DNA of 64,000 nucleotides, from assembly GCA_010645155.1 (NCBI GenBank), contig CM021321.1:5752035-5816034 (forward strand), written 5' to 3'. The position numbers were made by a program, and so were the translations under genes. The stretch is from Tigriopus japonicus (Eukaryota > Arthropoda > Copepoda > Harpacticoida > Harpacticidae). Each line of letters begins with the position of its first letter. Positions within the stretch are counted from its first letter, which is position 1. Shown here one piece after another: positions 40,401 to 52,823 of this stretch. Below the pieces are notes generated by a model. That model saw only the letters and a list, made by a program, of their open reading frames with translations, did no database searches and was not told where the DNA came from.

Positions 40401-40882
40401 CTCTTAAGAGAAGCAGATCTTAAACTGAGTGCCCCAGAGGGGTCTTGAGATCCTTCAAGGGGCCCTAAAGGATTCTTTGAAAATTGCCAAAAATTATGAA
40501 CTTGTCAAAATTCAATGTTTAAAAATGATTTGGAATATTGTTACAAATCAACCCTTATTAACTATGTTTCAAGACAATTTTATTGTTTTTGAAAATCAAG
40601 AAACCTAAAGTGAAAGTGTCCCGTGCCTCAAGAGGAAAAATGTTTAGGATTTCAATACCCTAAGTTTCGCAGTGTCGGTTGTTTGATGTTTCCAAGTATT
40701 CTACTTCTTCTTTGGGTCAGAATGTTTTTTTATCATCCGTTGATAAGATCACAATTTTCTATGAAAAGTTTGCTTCTATGAACGCGAATTCTTAGTTATT
40801 GGATTACTGGAGCAAACTTGCTGGAATTTTTTTTTTGCGAACAAGCATGTATGAAGAATGTTAATTGAAGGTTACAAAAATT
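37401..40882. other. Non-coding 5' flank of Ubx
   Basis: AT-rich. A small inverted-end structure at 38543-38667 (AGATATTGGCT and AGCCAATATCT) encloses an inner GGACA/TGTCC stem. No gene. Enhancers are expected in such a position but cannot be read from sequence alone. Confidence 0.5.
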
Positions 40883-41513
40883 GCCACTAGATGGAGCCAA
40901 AACAGGGGCAAAGTCCCTTGATTTCAGATCTATCCTCAACTTTGTTTGTTACAAAATTGCAGCTTCCATCTTAAAATGGATATTTCTTCATGTTTCGAGT
41001 CTTTTGGAGCTCAGCTACGATATTGATGTGTTCAAAAAGTAAAAAGTCACATTGAGTAATCACAAATTGAGGCTAAATATTTACCAGAAGCACCCACAAA
41101 TGCTTCTATCTCAAGAGGGCGCTGATTGTCATTTTTCTCATTGATTGAAGCTCAACTTTGCTTCCTTAAGAACGCTTGCTCTGACCACAAACTACCCCCA
41201 GACTTCTCAATTCTAGCTAAGCAGGCAGACCGCCGTGACAGTGCGGAGATCCGTGACCTCTAGATGACGTAGGCTGTATTTTCTGAATTGACTCTGAGAA
41301 TCGAACTTCAAAAAGGATATTTGCGTTACAAACACGGTGGCGCACTCTATGACGTTCCTTATGAAACAATCATTTTTACCAATGTTGTTAGGTAATCCCT
41401 CATAGAGGGCGGTTTTGTCGACGTCAAAATTGAGATATCTCTATTTTATTTATCTATGCTCTGACGGCAGAGTTGTTCATTTTGAGAACAAGAGAAGGCA
41501 CCCTAGTGGGAGG
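40883..41513. promoter_or_regulatory. Cluster of CTCF-like motifs (candidate insulator)
   Basis: Five matches to the CTCF core within 630 bases: GCCACTAGATGGAGCC (40883-40898), TCAAGAGGGCGCTG (41111-41124), GTGGCGCACTCTATG (41336-41350), CTCATAGAGGGCGG (41399-41412) and, on the minus strand, CCTCCCACTAGGGTGCC (41513-41497). It lies about 4 kb above the Ubx promoter, on the side where abd-A is expected. CTCF marks bithorax-complex boundaries in Drosophila. The matches are by eye, and part of the region belongs to a dispersed repeat. Confidence 0.35.
41150..41370. repeat. Unclassified dispersed repeat, copy 1
   Basis: The reverse complement matches 58740-58930. Shared blocks include TCTCAGAGTCAAT, AAAATACAGCCT, GTCATCTAGAGGTCACGGAT and GGTCTGCCTGCTTA. 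No ends, ORF or family could be recognised. It lies within the cluster of CTCF-like motifs. Confidence 0.65.
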
Positions 41514-42639
41514 TGTTAATGGAATGCTAAATCATATAAGAGCCATTCTAGGTGAAGCGAATGATAGTTTTCTCTAAAATCCTAAATTGGATTGCATTCG
41601 GTCAATTTTCAAGTTGAACCAGCTCAATTTTCAATTGTCTTTCATCTTAGTGTTTTAAATTCCAAAGCTTGGTTCGGTCCCTTTAAAGGAAAATTGCAAA
41701 GGAGTATTTCCATTTATTTATGAATTATAAACGATTTGAGTTTCACTGTCAATTTTGAGGACCGATTTAGGAGCTAAGAGAGCCAAGCTGTCGCCGAGGA
41801 TATGCTTAAAGCTACCTAGACCTACTGTTGCTAATACCACTCATGGTTTTACAGATCTGGCTCCAAAATTCAGCTCTTAAGAGCTAAGTTTGGTCAGGCT
41901 GCGCCTTTGTTAAAGACACACTCTCAACGTGTTTTGATTTGCTTAAATACTTGTTGCTGTTAAGTGTCAGACTATTTGAAGAACAAGAATTCTTTGCATT
42001 ACATTTTTTCAAACGAAGCTTTCCTCCTTCTGTGTGTTTGGTCACATCTATATAAACAAGGCCGACAATGTTGCAGCCTTTGACCATGTTGAATTTTATA
42101 TTTATTATTTATAGGAAAATCCACTCGAGCATCAAAAAGATGATAAAGAGTTTAGGATAAGAAGTTTAGGATAAGATGATTTATGGTGATGTTTGTAAGT
42201 TATGTTTTTCTTTTTAATAATAAGATCCCCCCCCCCCAAGAAGCACTTTTGAAAATCGTAAAAAAAACCGTTTTCAGTTTTTTTTGTGTAGGTGTAGGGG
42301 TAAACGGGGCCCGGGCTTTTCAAGATGCGCTAAAGGGGCCCTGGCTAAAAGAAGTTCAAGAACCCCTGCTTAGAGCTTCAGAGGGACTCGGTTATCTTTG
42401 TCCCATCTCAAAATTCAATCTATTATGTAGTTGGCCGCCCTCCTCCCTGAAAACGGGGTGTAAAGGTTTCTTGTTTCTTAGCGCATAGGACCATGAGTTT
42501 CTTAGAGTCTACAGTACATCATAAAGGAAATGTTGGAACGGTTATTCAATCAAGATGTTCTCACTATTTTCAAACAAGAAATGTTAACATGAAATCTTGA
42601 AGTGTTGTTTCTGTTGCCCAAAACAACCGTGACTGAATG

Positions 42640-42922
42640 GATTAGTTAGGTCGGACGAATTCACCTAGGGATTCCTGGGGCCAAATACCGAAAGGTGGGT
42701 CGGATCCAAGGCTTTGGTGTTCACAGGTTTGAATTTTGTTACACGAGGGAAAAGTCCCTTTGTAGCTAGATCCAAGGTTGTTGGTATACCAAATTTTAAT
42801 CAAGCTCGGGAATTTTCAACAATCTTCTATCAATTTTGTCGAAGGGCAAGTCTAGGCTCCGACAAATCCCTAGCCATTTGGCCCCAAGAATCCCAAGCTG
42901 AATTCATCCGACCGAACTAATC
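42640..42922. mobile_element. MITE with 48-bp terminal inverted repeats
   Basis: 283 bp. Arms 42640-42687 and 42875-42922 match at about 42 of 48 positions; both begin GATTAGTT and share GGGGCCAAAT at the inner end. No clear target duplication, so the superfamily is open. No ORF of note. Confidence 0.8.
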
Positions 42923-43336
42923 TATTGGGAATTAAAAAAAACCTATTTTTCATTTTGTTCTTCCAGCTGTTTGTGAAATCGAGAGGAACGAGGGAATTCA
43001 AAATTCTGGTACTTTTCTGTGAAGGTTACTATAATCTAGAAATCCAGAAGTCCAAATATCTTACGTTTTTGTGCCTAAGACGAAATAATTATTTTACTCG
43101 AATATTTATTTCTCATTAAATTTGAATGTATTCACTCATGTCATCGACAATTTTTGGGCCTGATGCTTTGAAACTTTGAGATAAAAAATAAACTTCCAAG
43201 ACGTCAAAGTCAAATGCAAGAAGGAACGATGCTCTCTAACTTCAAATTGGTATGCCTGAGACAAATTTCTTCAGAGAGAATTATTGCAGAGTGAATTACT
43301 TCAGAGAGACACAATTTGTTTGACCTTTATTCCAAA

Positions 43337-43353
43337 ATATATATATATATATA
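43337..43353. repeat. AT dinucleotide run
   Basis: A short (AT)n tract, ATATATATATATAT. Simple sequence only. Confidence 0.8.
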
Positions 43354-46300
43354 CTCTAGGTAATTCATTTACTAATTTTCGATGAAGCTAGTGAACGTTC
43401 AGCTTTATTTAGCTTATCTCCATTTAGTTTACACTGTTGAAGTCTTTAGGAGATCATGATAAAATAATCTAATTACAATTTCAGTTCAGGAATTGGGTGT
43501 TTCTTTGATATGCACCGCTTCAAGTTCAAACCCAATTCATTGTCTCCAATTCATTGGGCAAATGGCTTCATCTCAGCTGATTTTTTTTAGCCCAGGATGG
43601 CTGTCTTTTTGTATAAAGACAATTATGCTTTATGAACATAGGATCATCAAAATTAAATAAATTTCAACCGATAAACAATATGTTTGATCATAGATTCAAA
43701 TTCAAACTAATGTTTGGTTCTTAACGTTTATGAATTGATTGGTTTTTTTGTTGCATTAATTTTGAATAGATGTGGCCGACTAGAAAACAACGGGAAAAAA
43801 ATTGAATGAGGATTTACTTAATAAATGTAAGGTTTTGGAATTAAGACACCAACCGAACATAATTCCGAATTTGAAGGCAGCACAATTAGCACTAGCGAAG
43901 TAAGTTCACAAAAAAACACAAGTTATCCCGTCTTTTAAAATAGCTTGTTACTCTGATTTGCCACTAAATGACAAAACCGCATTGAAATTATCTTGGTTCT
44001 GAAGCAGTTTTAGCTGTAATTGAGGATTATTAAATTAATTTAGTAATAACTAATACATAATTTAGCAAAAGCGTTTTAACCTCATTCGTCTAACGTTTAC
44101 GTGTCGGTTTACAGGCTTTTGTGGTCAAAGGATTACGAAATGCGTGTTGAATACGTAAAAATACGAATCTTGGCTAACGACAAAAAATATAATTTGAATT
44201 GTAAGCCAACCAAAAAAATCACTGATAAAATATAAGTAACGAAAGTGCCACGTACTCTGAGGTCATGAAAAATGGTACTTTACGGCTAAATGGAGAGATC
44301 AAGATATGTTTTTTGAAGCCCCATGTAAATTCGGCGAAGTTTCTCCAAGAAACCCATTAGTTTTTGTAACATCAAACTCAATTTTGTCACTTTTTACTTT
44401 CGATTACATCGTGATGTTAATTACAATTCCTAATTTGCCTACATGCTCGTTGAAATTGTGTCGTGCATAGATTTCACAGAATATTGTCACCTTGAACAAC
44501 TTGTTACCATGTTTTTTTTTTGTTTTAATTTCATTCTAGTCGATGCTTTGGAACAACCTTCATATTGTAGAACTCTTAAGGCAATGTTGGATTACTCAAA
44601 GTGGTGTTGCTTTGTGGGGATTGGCCTTACGTTCCCTTTGAAAATTGGAAGGCTGAGTGAGAACTTGTAAAGTTAACTGCCCGATGGATTGTTTTTATTC
44701 TCTTGGAAAAAATATTGAAAATATAATCCCGGTTTCCAACATTTCTAGCCCTCGGCCCAAAAATTCAATTATCAAGTACAAATCTTCATTGTGAACAAAT
44801 TATGATTAGAAAAAAATCATACTTTTTAATGACAAATGCAATTTGTTGTTAGACAATCAGGATTCCAAAATCAAATCTGATGAGTAGATATAGAAGATAT
44901 GAATGAAACCTTTGTTGCTCTGACTTGACGTAACTTACTGGTTATTATCACGCAACCTTTTATTTCGAGATGAAAGGGTTTCTCTCTTTTTCTTCTTTAA
45001 ACCTCGAATAGCATTTTTAGAACAAACTAGTGATTGCAAAACTCTATTATGATTCAGTGTACTTAGATTTGTTTATAGTTACATGATCAATTTATGGATT
45101 GTCTTCCTTCGACAAACATTGTTTCGTTAAACATAAGTAAACTATTTTTCAAGAAATAAACGAACTTAATGTAAAAACAAACAAACATTTTGTGAAAGCT
45201 TGGTAGCAAATAAAGTAGTCTGTTTCTCGTGATACAAAATAGATGTACTAGAGCCATTTCAGTGATTGTCGTCTAAAACAGAGGGTCAAATATGAGATGG
45301 CTCATTCGTTGGGCAATTCCGTTATATATGGTGTGTGGTTGACCATAAGGGCCTTTCGCAATCACCCAAATGTCCCATTATGGTGGCGTAGACATTTTCA
45401 AAGCCGAGATTCACTGTCGTAACTTGAGTGAAACCTCTTTTCAACCGGCGGGAAAATCTGAAGAGATGACGCTAGAATTGGTAGGGATTCAAAACGGGGA
45501 CAGGTTTGTCTCCAAGCATGAAGTCCGTTTCTTCACAATCTACATTTTATGAGCATGAGAGCTTTCAGAGTTAAGCTATTTGCCAATCAACCTTCTATCG
45601 GATATGCTCACAGTATTTAGAATGTAACAAAAGGCTATAAATGATCAGAGAAAAAAGCAAATTGTAATAGATTAGGTCAAAAAAGAAGATTCGAGGAGCC
45701 CCCATGGTTTGCCTGCTGTGTTTGACATTGATGTAAAGAAAGAAAATGTAGGCTATCGAAAGGAACTGGAACTTTGGTCCCACCATGCTCAAAGCTTCCA
45801 ATTGCACAATACCTACAGGCTTGCCCTACCTCATATATGGTGTTTGAATCAGTGTGACCAAAAAAATCATTTTATGGAATATTAAGTAGTTTTATAATAA
45901 TTATAATAAGAATAGGAATAATAAGTGTTTGCTGGTAACTGGTTTTAGCTTTGGTTCTCCACACGTGTCCAAATGGGCTCTTTTTTAAATCACTAGTAGG
46001 GACCGATTTAAAAGGCTCCCTATAGTTTACGTCATGCTTGCTATCCAGTCCAAATCAAATGAGAAATTTCAAAGCTGGATGAATACTTTGATGTCATAAG
46101 GCAAAACTGCAATTAAACGAATTAAATTGGGCACGGCATTGCTACGGTGATGCGCCTTTTATTGCTCATGTACCGAACACGATGTAAATTATTTAAGCTG
46201 TGGAACAAACGTTGTAAGACTTTAGTTCCTTAAGCTTCTGTCGATCTCTAGCTGTAAAAAATTCAGCAGACATTTCTGAGGAAACTTTTGCTAGATATGA

Positions 46301-47030
46301 ACAAAAGCAAAACTGACGTTTCTTAAGCAAGGTCAAATGCACTCAATTTTATATATGTGTGACTCCAAAATGGTTAAATACTCATCAATCGTTCTCAAAT
46401 TTGTTTGACCTTGTTGCTTATTTTTTCATTCAAAATAAAAAGTGATTTTCTGTTGTTATGTTAAAAATGCAAAGGAATTCTGAAATTTAGTGCTTGAGAA
46501 CGGGCTGTAAAGTCTTCCCTGAAACCGTAAAAATTAAGTCATTGGAAAAGTGGACAAAGCGGATATTTGGCAAATCCTCACGATTTTTCGTTCTAAACAG
46601 TTATTGCAAGGATGTAGGTATACCACAAAAAATTAGATTTTTAATTTGGATGATTTGGGCTCAATTTGATTAAAAAAGTGCAATTCAATTTGCACGAAAA
46701 CAAAGTGAGCGAAATGACTTTTTACCAAAAGAAAGACTAAAGAATCAACATTCCTCTCAGTCTCGGGATATAATTATAAATAATTAAAAAGCTATTTGCC
46801 ATTCAGTTCTCAAAAACACCTCTTTTTAAGCCTTGCTCTACACTTACTTGTCCCTATTTCATGCACAGCAAAAGGCATGTGGATACACGTTTAAACCATG
46901 AAAGCGAAATTTTCAAATTATTGACAACTTTTAGGGCCAGGTATTTGAACTTTAGGGGAACCTAAACCATTACAATAAGCTTATAATGGGAACATTGTGA
47001 GCTTACCAAATTCCCCCTGGCAGCCAACCC

Positions 47031-47232
47031 CAGGGGTTGGAAACCTCTGGGCCTAGGAGGTGTGGAAAAAGTCCAAAATAGTGGGCGCAAAAGTCATTCG
47101 TTCATAGTCGTGGGCCCACAGCTTTTTGATCATTGAATTATGGTCCCACGAACCATCCAGCATCTATTTGATGGGCTCCAGACTACGCAAAGTCAAATTT
47201 GGTGGGCCTTGGCCCAAAAGTAGTTGCCGACC
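47031..47232. mobile_element. Degraded hAT-type MITE (sister of 24295)
   Basis: Begins CAGGGGTTGGAAACC and fades at GTTGCCGACC. It shares the right-end block GTGGGCCTTGGCCCAAAAG and several internal segments with 24295-24546. The last bases of the right end and any target duplication are lost. Confidence 0.75.
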
Positions 47233-49536
47233 TTAATTTGACCATTTGACTTGCCCACCCTGTGGACGGCCAGAATTGAATTTACTGCACGAAGATTCTT
47301 TTTAAACCCCAATAATTTGTTCACAGATGTAGATTCAAGTTGCCAAAGCTAAATGTAACGTCAATTAATTCATTAATTTACTAGGAATGGGTTCGGATCG
47401 GCCATGAGCCGGCTCAGTATCGGACCGGATGGGTTCTGAGATCGGATGGTCTTGAATCGGATCCAAAAACCAAACAACTGAACTCTGAGGGTTAGACTCA
47501 TAAAATTTAGATAAATATTACTTGGAAGCTCAACTTCATCATTTGAATGATGTCTATTCAAAAGGAATTTCAATTTCAAGAATTACGTCTTGGAGGATTG
47601 ACTCAAGAGAGGCGTTCCTACAAAAGAAGACTTATGTTCTTCATAATGTTATGTTCTAGGCTTGTAGAACAATTTTCCCAAAGGAGCCTTTTCAAAAACT
47701 AATAGCTTTATCTTCAAGTAGTCCTTACCTCATAAAATACACAGTTTAAAAATAATAATTTGAAAAGTCACTGTTTTTGGCTCTAAAATGTCACGCTCTC
47801 TTATGATGTGGCTCTCTTTTGATTGGCTTTATTTTGTATACACACTCGTTTGAACCGCGCTATTGTTATTGACAAGCGCAACACAGCCTACAAATTTTGG
47901 AGGTGATCAGCTGTAAGTTGTGAACACTAGTTCTTGTTTTGATTTCAACAGATTGACACCACATAAATGAGTTCGAACTTGACCTCGTCACAATCATAGT
48001 CAACACGAGCTTGATGAAACGAGATTTATGTAAGCATTGAACATGAATCCTTAGATTTTAAAAGCTATCTGTACAGTATTTATCCTTGTTATGACACTGT
48101 CGCTTAGTTAGCTGTTGCAAATTCAACGACCTAAAGAAGCTCATGTGAAAGAAGCGTCAGTTAGGTCAAGATGTTGGTCTTTTTCGAAGCTGCAAATAAA
48201 TGCCGTTGTTGTCGCCACCATAAACCCAGGAAGTTCAGGTTAAAACAACATTTGATCTTGTGATCAGTTTAATTATGCCAATACAGATCAATTCAGTTAT
48301 CATATTGCATAATAAGCTTTGCTTAAGTTTGTGCTTTGATTTAGTTTCTTTAGTTTCATCAAGCTCGTCTTGACTATGATTTAGACAAAGTTAAGTTCGA
48401 AAGCATTTTGTTTTTGTGCGGTCAGCCTGTTGAAATTAAAACAAGAAATCAGCTCACAGGTGATTCAGTCCCAAATTTTGTAAGCTGTTTTGCGCTTGCC
48501 AAAAGTGCCGGATGAAACGTCGTGTCCTTGGGACAATAGAATATAATACTTAGGAGCCCTATTGAGTTGTTCATAAGTATCTCAGAGTTATAAATACACG
48601 AGCTTGTTCTTAAATTATTTACACCGGGATATGGTCTAGAGACATTAATCACATAATGTCAACTAACCCGAGTTCAGAGTTGTTAATCCTTCATCGTCTT
48701 AAAAACATCTTGAGCGAACAATGCAAGAGGGCTTGTTAATCAAAAGATATTCCTGGTGAATGTTGTTCATTTCTGTTCATCTTGAAGGGGACTTGATTCA
48801 CAACCTTGATTCGCAATGAGTTTGTACGAGCAAATAAATGACTCTGTAAACCCGAAGATATCGTGTCTACAATGGAGCTGATAATGTATTAAGAGGAATT
48901 TCATAAGTCACTCCATCATCGCCATTAACTTGGGCACATCAAGGGTTTTAAAGCTCAAAATTGCCCTATGAAAATATTGTTTGAAGACAACAAAGATCAT
49001 CTCATGAAATGGTTTCGCTTCCTAATCGCCTTATCATTTATTTAACACTTAAGTAGACTTGAATGATATGGCCATCGCGAGTAGTAGGATATTTGTTGGT
49101 TGTTCTTCCATTGACTGTTAGAGATGATATTCTCACATGCTTTGCGGAATGTACTAAACACGGATATGAAAGGGGCATTCTAATAATCCCCAACCAGAGG
49201 GAGCTCTTAAAACTAGTACTTGATACACGTACTAAATGGCTTGAAATGATCAATTTATCTGCCTCCGTGATTACTCAACGATTTCTGGCACCTACAGACT
49301 AAGGCCCATAAAGTGACTAAGCTGATCTCCTAAAAAATCTACTTTGAACGGGTTATGTGGTCGTAAAACAAGCGAACGGCTAGGACTTGCTGCACTTTAT
49401 TGACCCTTGTGAGGTTGTTAAAGAGCAACAAAATAGGGGAAAAGTGACATATTGATGTCTTTGAGTGGAGGCACCACTCAATTGTCTCCATCCAAGGAGT
49501 AGGTCGCGTATATTTTGATTTGAAAACGAGATGAAA
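47233..49536. other. Non-coding, no gene seen
   Basis: GGATCGG/CGGATC repeats at 47390-47465 look like the end of another decayed inverted-repeat element. Opposing ORFs at 49038-49302 overlap each other and show no motif. Confidence 0.5.
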
Positions 49537-49540
49537 ACTT

Positions 49541-50000
49541 ACCTTGTCTTTTCAGAAGTTCGGCCGCTAACGAAATGACTTTGATCATCTACGAGCACGC
49601 CAAATAACTAAGAAGAAGAAAGAATATGGAGGAAAGGACGTGAAATGAGAGAAAGAGAGCTTGCTTGCTTGCCGCAGAATACCGCCCTACACTTCCTCCG
49701 AAGTAAGCAGGCCTACGATATATTCTCATTCTTGAGGAGCTTGGTCGTGTGGAATTAGTTTGCTTTGCACCAGGCGATATCGCTTAGGCCCCAACGAACG
49801 AATAAGGAAGAAAGAAAGACAGAAAGAAAGAAAGACAGAGAATGAACGACAGACAGTCAGTCAGTAAGGCCGTCGTTCGTTCCTTTTTGGTGGTGTTTTC
49901 GCTCAAACCTCCCTTCTTCGTTCGACGTCACAAATAGAAGAAGAAGAAGTCTCCTATCGCAAGTGGCTTTCCGATTTTGTTCAGCTCCCTGATTGGTTCC
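49541..50000 (-). promoter_or_regulatory. Promoter-like block with strong splice donor upstream of Ubx
   Basis: A less AT-rich block rich in GAAA/GACA simple repeats (49800-49862), with an inverted CCAAT box (ATTGG at 49992-49996). On the Ubx strand it ends in ACAAG|GTAAGT (donor at 49542-49537), a near-perfect consensus. It could be the first non-coding exon of a distal Ubx transcript or of a bxd-like non-coding RNA. No long ORF. Neither start nor acceptor is established. Confidence 0.3.
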
Positions 50001-51433
50001 GCCAACGACCGCCTTCGGACTGAAAAATGCCGAAATTTAAATGCGCCGTAAAATGAGATGAGATTAGTGATGAAGTTTGAAAGATAACATAACCATACAT
50101 AGTTTGACACGTGAATGATTCAGGCTCTTGGGAACTAACCAAGCATTTATTGCATACTTCAATCCAATAAACGAGTCAATAATTGTAGGACCAACGATCC
50201 AACTCAAAGTGTCGTTACGGCGCGATAAAAAAAGTGTTATGTTTATTTCGTTTCCAAATGAGCCGAAATTATCTGATACTTAATAGGCGAGACGAGGAAT
50301 GAGGAAGTTCAATGTCTGTTTCCCTCAACAAAAGTAAACAAGGTGTTTCCTGAACTATGTACTTTAAAAAAATATTGTTAGCCATGCCTCAAAGGTAACA
50401 AAAGAAACAACCCGGCTTACCGTGCCCATCTATGCTGGAGATGGAGTGGCAATAAATCACCCGGCCTTTACATGTTTTCACCCTTCAATGCCTGTGCCAC
50501 ATAAAGAGTAATAAAAGTTGTTATTTAAACGTACAGACTCGACATTAATCTTATTTAACTTTGCTGTCCCTTGTTGTTTCCCTATTACTTGCACACGTTG
50601 ATGCAATATAAGCGATAATTACCCTGTGTTCAAAGCAATAAAGCAACATCATTAAACGAGTTGATAATATTATTGATTACTAGTATTCTTTTGTAAAGAA
50701 ATGCAAATTACGAAAAAGTTTTAGAATGAAATGTCTAACGTAGATGTAGAAACAAGCTTAATAATTTATGTTATTCTTTTATAATTTTGTATGGATAGAT
50801 TGTTGGAGTCAAAAAAGTTTTTTTTTCTGTCCACATGAGGCCATATTTTAAAAGCTGATTTTGAACGGCCATAATATGTTTGTTGAACCCAGAACTATCC
50901 ATGAGTCCTATTTGAAACATTTCGATAAATACTTATCAAATTAATTGATGATTCATTTGATGTGTAGACTAGCAATAACCGCAAGTTTTAGCCACAACCT
51001 TTGTTTTGAGTAAATGCAATATATTGTAATTGATTGTGTTCTTGGTTTGGCACCGTCCTTATCTACTAGACATAGGGGGGGGGGGAGATATCTGGAATCG
51101 AACCCATGATCCCGAGTGTAGCAACAATCTCCATTTATTTGTCCCCTATTTCAGATACCTTCTAAATTCGAATTACACAAACAGTTCGGCGTTCCAAAGC
51201 TGGAAAATGAACTTATTTTGAACTTGAAATTTTCGGTCATTTTTCTTGGAAAACATTGTCTCATTTTTTGATACTGGTGGAATCAATTACAGAAGAGGAA
51301 ATTCACGAATCGGCTAAGTGAATGAATGGGCTTTAAAAATATCACGGAAAGAGGAAAATCCTAGGTCAAAACTCACACGCAGGTCTCAATTATGGGTCGT
51401 TCGTGGCAATAACATAACCGTAAAAACATAAGG
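50001..51433. other. Non-coding, no gene seen
   Basis: A run of G at about 51067-51077 is followed by a tRNA-like string ATCGAACCC that does not fold as a tRNA. Nothing else recognised. Confidence 0.55.
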
Positions 51434-51679
51434 CAGGGGTCAACAACAGTGTTGCTATCGAGGCCGACCAAATTTCATTTAATGTAATGAGGGAGTTATC
51501 AAAAATAAGTTTGCCTATAGATAAGCAATTGATTGTAGAGCTCGGGTTCACAAGTATCGCACTCGCTATGGATGACTCTTGGGCTCGCTAATTTGGACCT
51601 TCCCCATGGCTCGTGCGCAATCAAAAATCACCTTTCTTAGCCCATATGTGGGCCACGGCCCACTGGTTGCCTACTTCTG
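51434..51679. mobile_element. Degraded hAT-type MITE relic
   Basis: Left end CAGGGGTCAACAAC, right end GTTGCCTACTTCTG with GTGGGCCACGGCCCAC just inside. It resembles the two elements above in its ends but the interior is diverged. No 8-bp duplication is visible. Confidence 0.55.
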
Positions 51680-51895
51680 CTGTAAGAGAAATCGAGGAAA
51701 ATCTCCTTTCATTTAAAATTCCCTACTTAAGGGGAAAACTTCAAAAGTGTCAAAATTAACTATGTGTAGTTAGCTAACAAGACACTGAAAGACTTTAGAT
51801 AATAGGTTTTCTAGAGCGCGTTAATAAAAGAGTGCAACCATAAAGACCGCCATCTAGTGCATTTTTGTGACAACATCTCTCACTTTCTTTGATAC

Positions 51896-52759
51896 TTTTT
51901 TTTTTTTTTCAACAATCCTCGGATTTTTAACCGATACAAGGGAATGGTTTCCCTGTAAGTCACGAGTACATTTGCAAAATGTCATTTCATATAAAATATT
52001 TGGTCAAGTAAGGTGTTCGAGTTTGCCGCCCTAGGGCAACCCTGAACGTATGGCTGATCGGGGATGGATTGTAAAAACCGATCCAATTCTCGTTTAAAAC
52101 TTAACAAGGGTTCATCTAATAAGTAGAATCGTCGGAGATGCTCTGGCAAAATATTATACAGATTTGGGGCTCTGTTTAGAACGGAAGAAGTTTTCAGACT
52201 CTTTAGGAGCTTGTTGTCTGACAAAGCATGCTTATGTCGCGGGATGCAAGTAATGCCTCTCCTATCACTAAGTGTGTATTCAATTCCTGGGTTTGGGCAG
52301 AGATCATGAAGACATTTGAACACGTATAAGATGAGGTATCGCTCGTACCTACGTTGTACACTGTACATTTCGAGAAGTTGGAGCCTTGACCAATAATCTA
52401 GGTGTGTCATACCTGCAATACGACGCGTAAAACATCGCTGCACCCTCTCTATATTATTGAGTCCAGCCGCAGTTGTTGGAGCCCAGATGGGGGAAGCATA
52501 TTCAAGATGTGGCTGGACGATGGATTTATAAAGAGTCTTCATAGTAAAAGGGTTCCTAGAATGAAATGTTCGATATATCCATCCGCACGTCTGAAATGCT
52601 TTGGTCACTTTGACCTGAACATGGTCTTCAAACTTTCCATTATCTTCTATTATTACGCCCAGGTCTTTAATGGAGTGTGCAAGTGTTATTGGGCATTGAC
52701 GATTATCCATATACGTGGGACGATTTAATCCTGTATGATTGAAAGTCATTGTTCTAAAT
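51896..52759 (-). pseudogene. CR1/L2-like LINE, 5'-truncated reverse transcriptase tail
   Basis: The minus-strand frame from 52788 to 51982 encodes about 268 residues (some in the fold-back) matching the region C-terminal to the catalytic core of non-LTR reverse transcriptases: DLGVIIEDNGKFEDHV, LYKSIVQPHLEYASPIWAP, IERVQRCFTRRIAGM and LQLLEMYSVQRRYERYL. This arrangement is typical of CR1/L2/Rex-type LINEs. The palm with YADD is absent, so the copy is 5'-truncated. A 14-base A tail (T at 51896-51909 on plus) ends it. The frame is open to a stop at 51982, suggesting a fairly recent insertion. GATAC flanks the tail and also occurs at 52820, a weak hint of target duplication. Confidence 0.85.
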
Positions 52760-52823
52760 TTCTCTCCATTTAGAACAATGACTTTCAATCATACAGGATT
52801 AAATCGTCCCACGTATATGGATA
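52704..52823. repeat. Perfect 56-bp inverted repeat at the LINE 5' end
   Basis: Arms 52704-52759 and 52768-52823 are exact inverse complements with an 8-base loop (TTCTCTCC). The right arm copies the first bases of the truncated LINE in reverse, so both strands encode MTFNHTGLNRPTYMD. It looks like a fold-back formed during target-primed reverse transcription. Confidence 0.92.

Larger units (their letters stand above)
41514..47030. other. Non-coding apart from the MITE at 42.6 kb
   Basis: A 14-base direct duplication of AAGTTTAGGATAAG lies near 42150-42175, a run of C at about 42227-42238, and a lone hAT-like right end AAGTTCAAGAACCCCTG near 42351-42367. No gene; the ORFs are short and unrelated to known families. 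Confidence 0.55.

Noticed and set aside
42227..42367. hAT element ending AAGTTCAAGAACCCCTG
   Set aside because: Only one end is visible; the expected left end and duplication are missing.
51085..51115. tRNA-like T-loop string (GGGTTCGATTCC on minus)
   Set aside because: The flanking bases do not form a T stem and no D arm, anticodon arm or acceptor stem could be matched.
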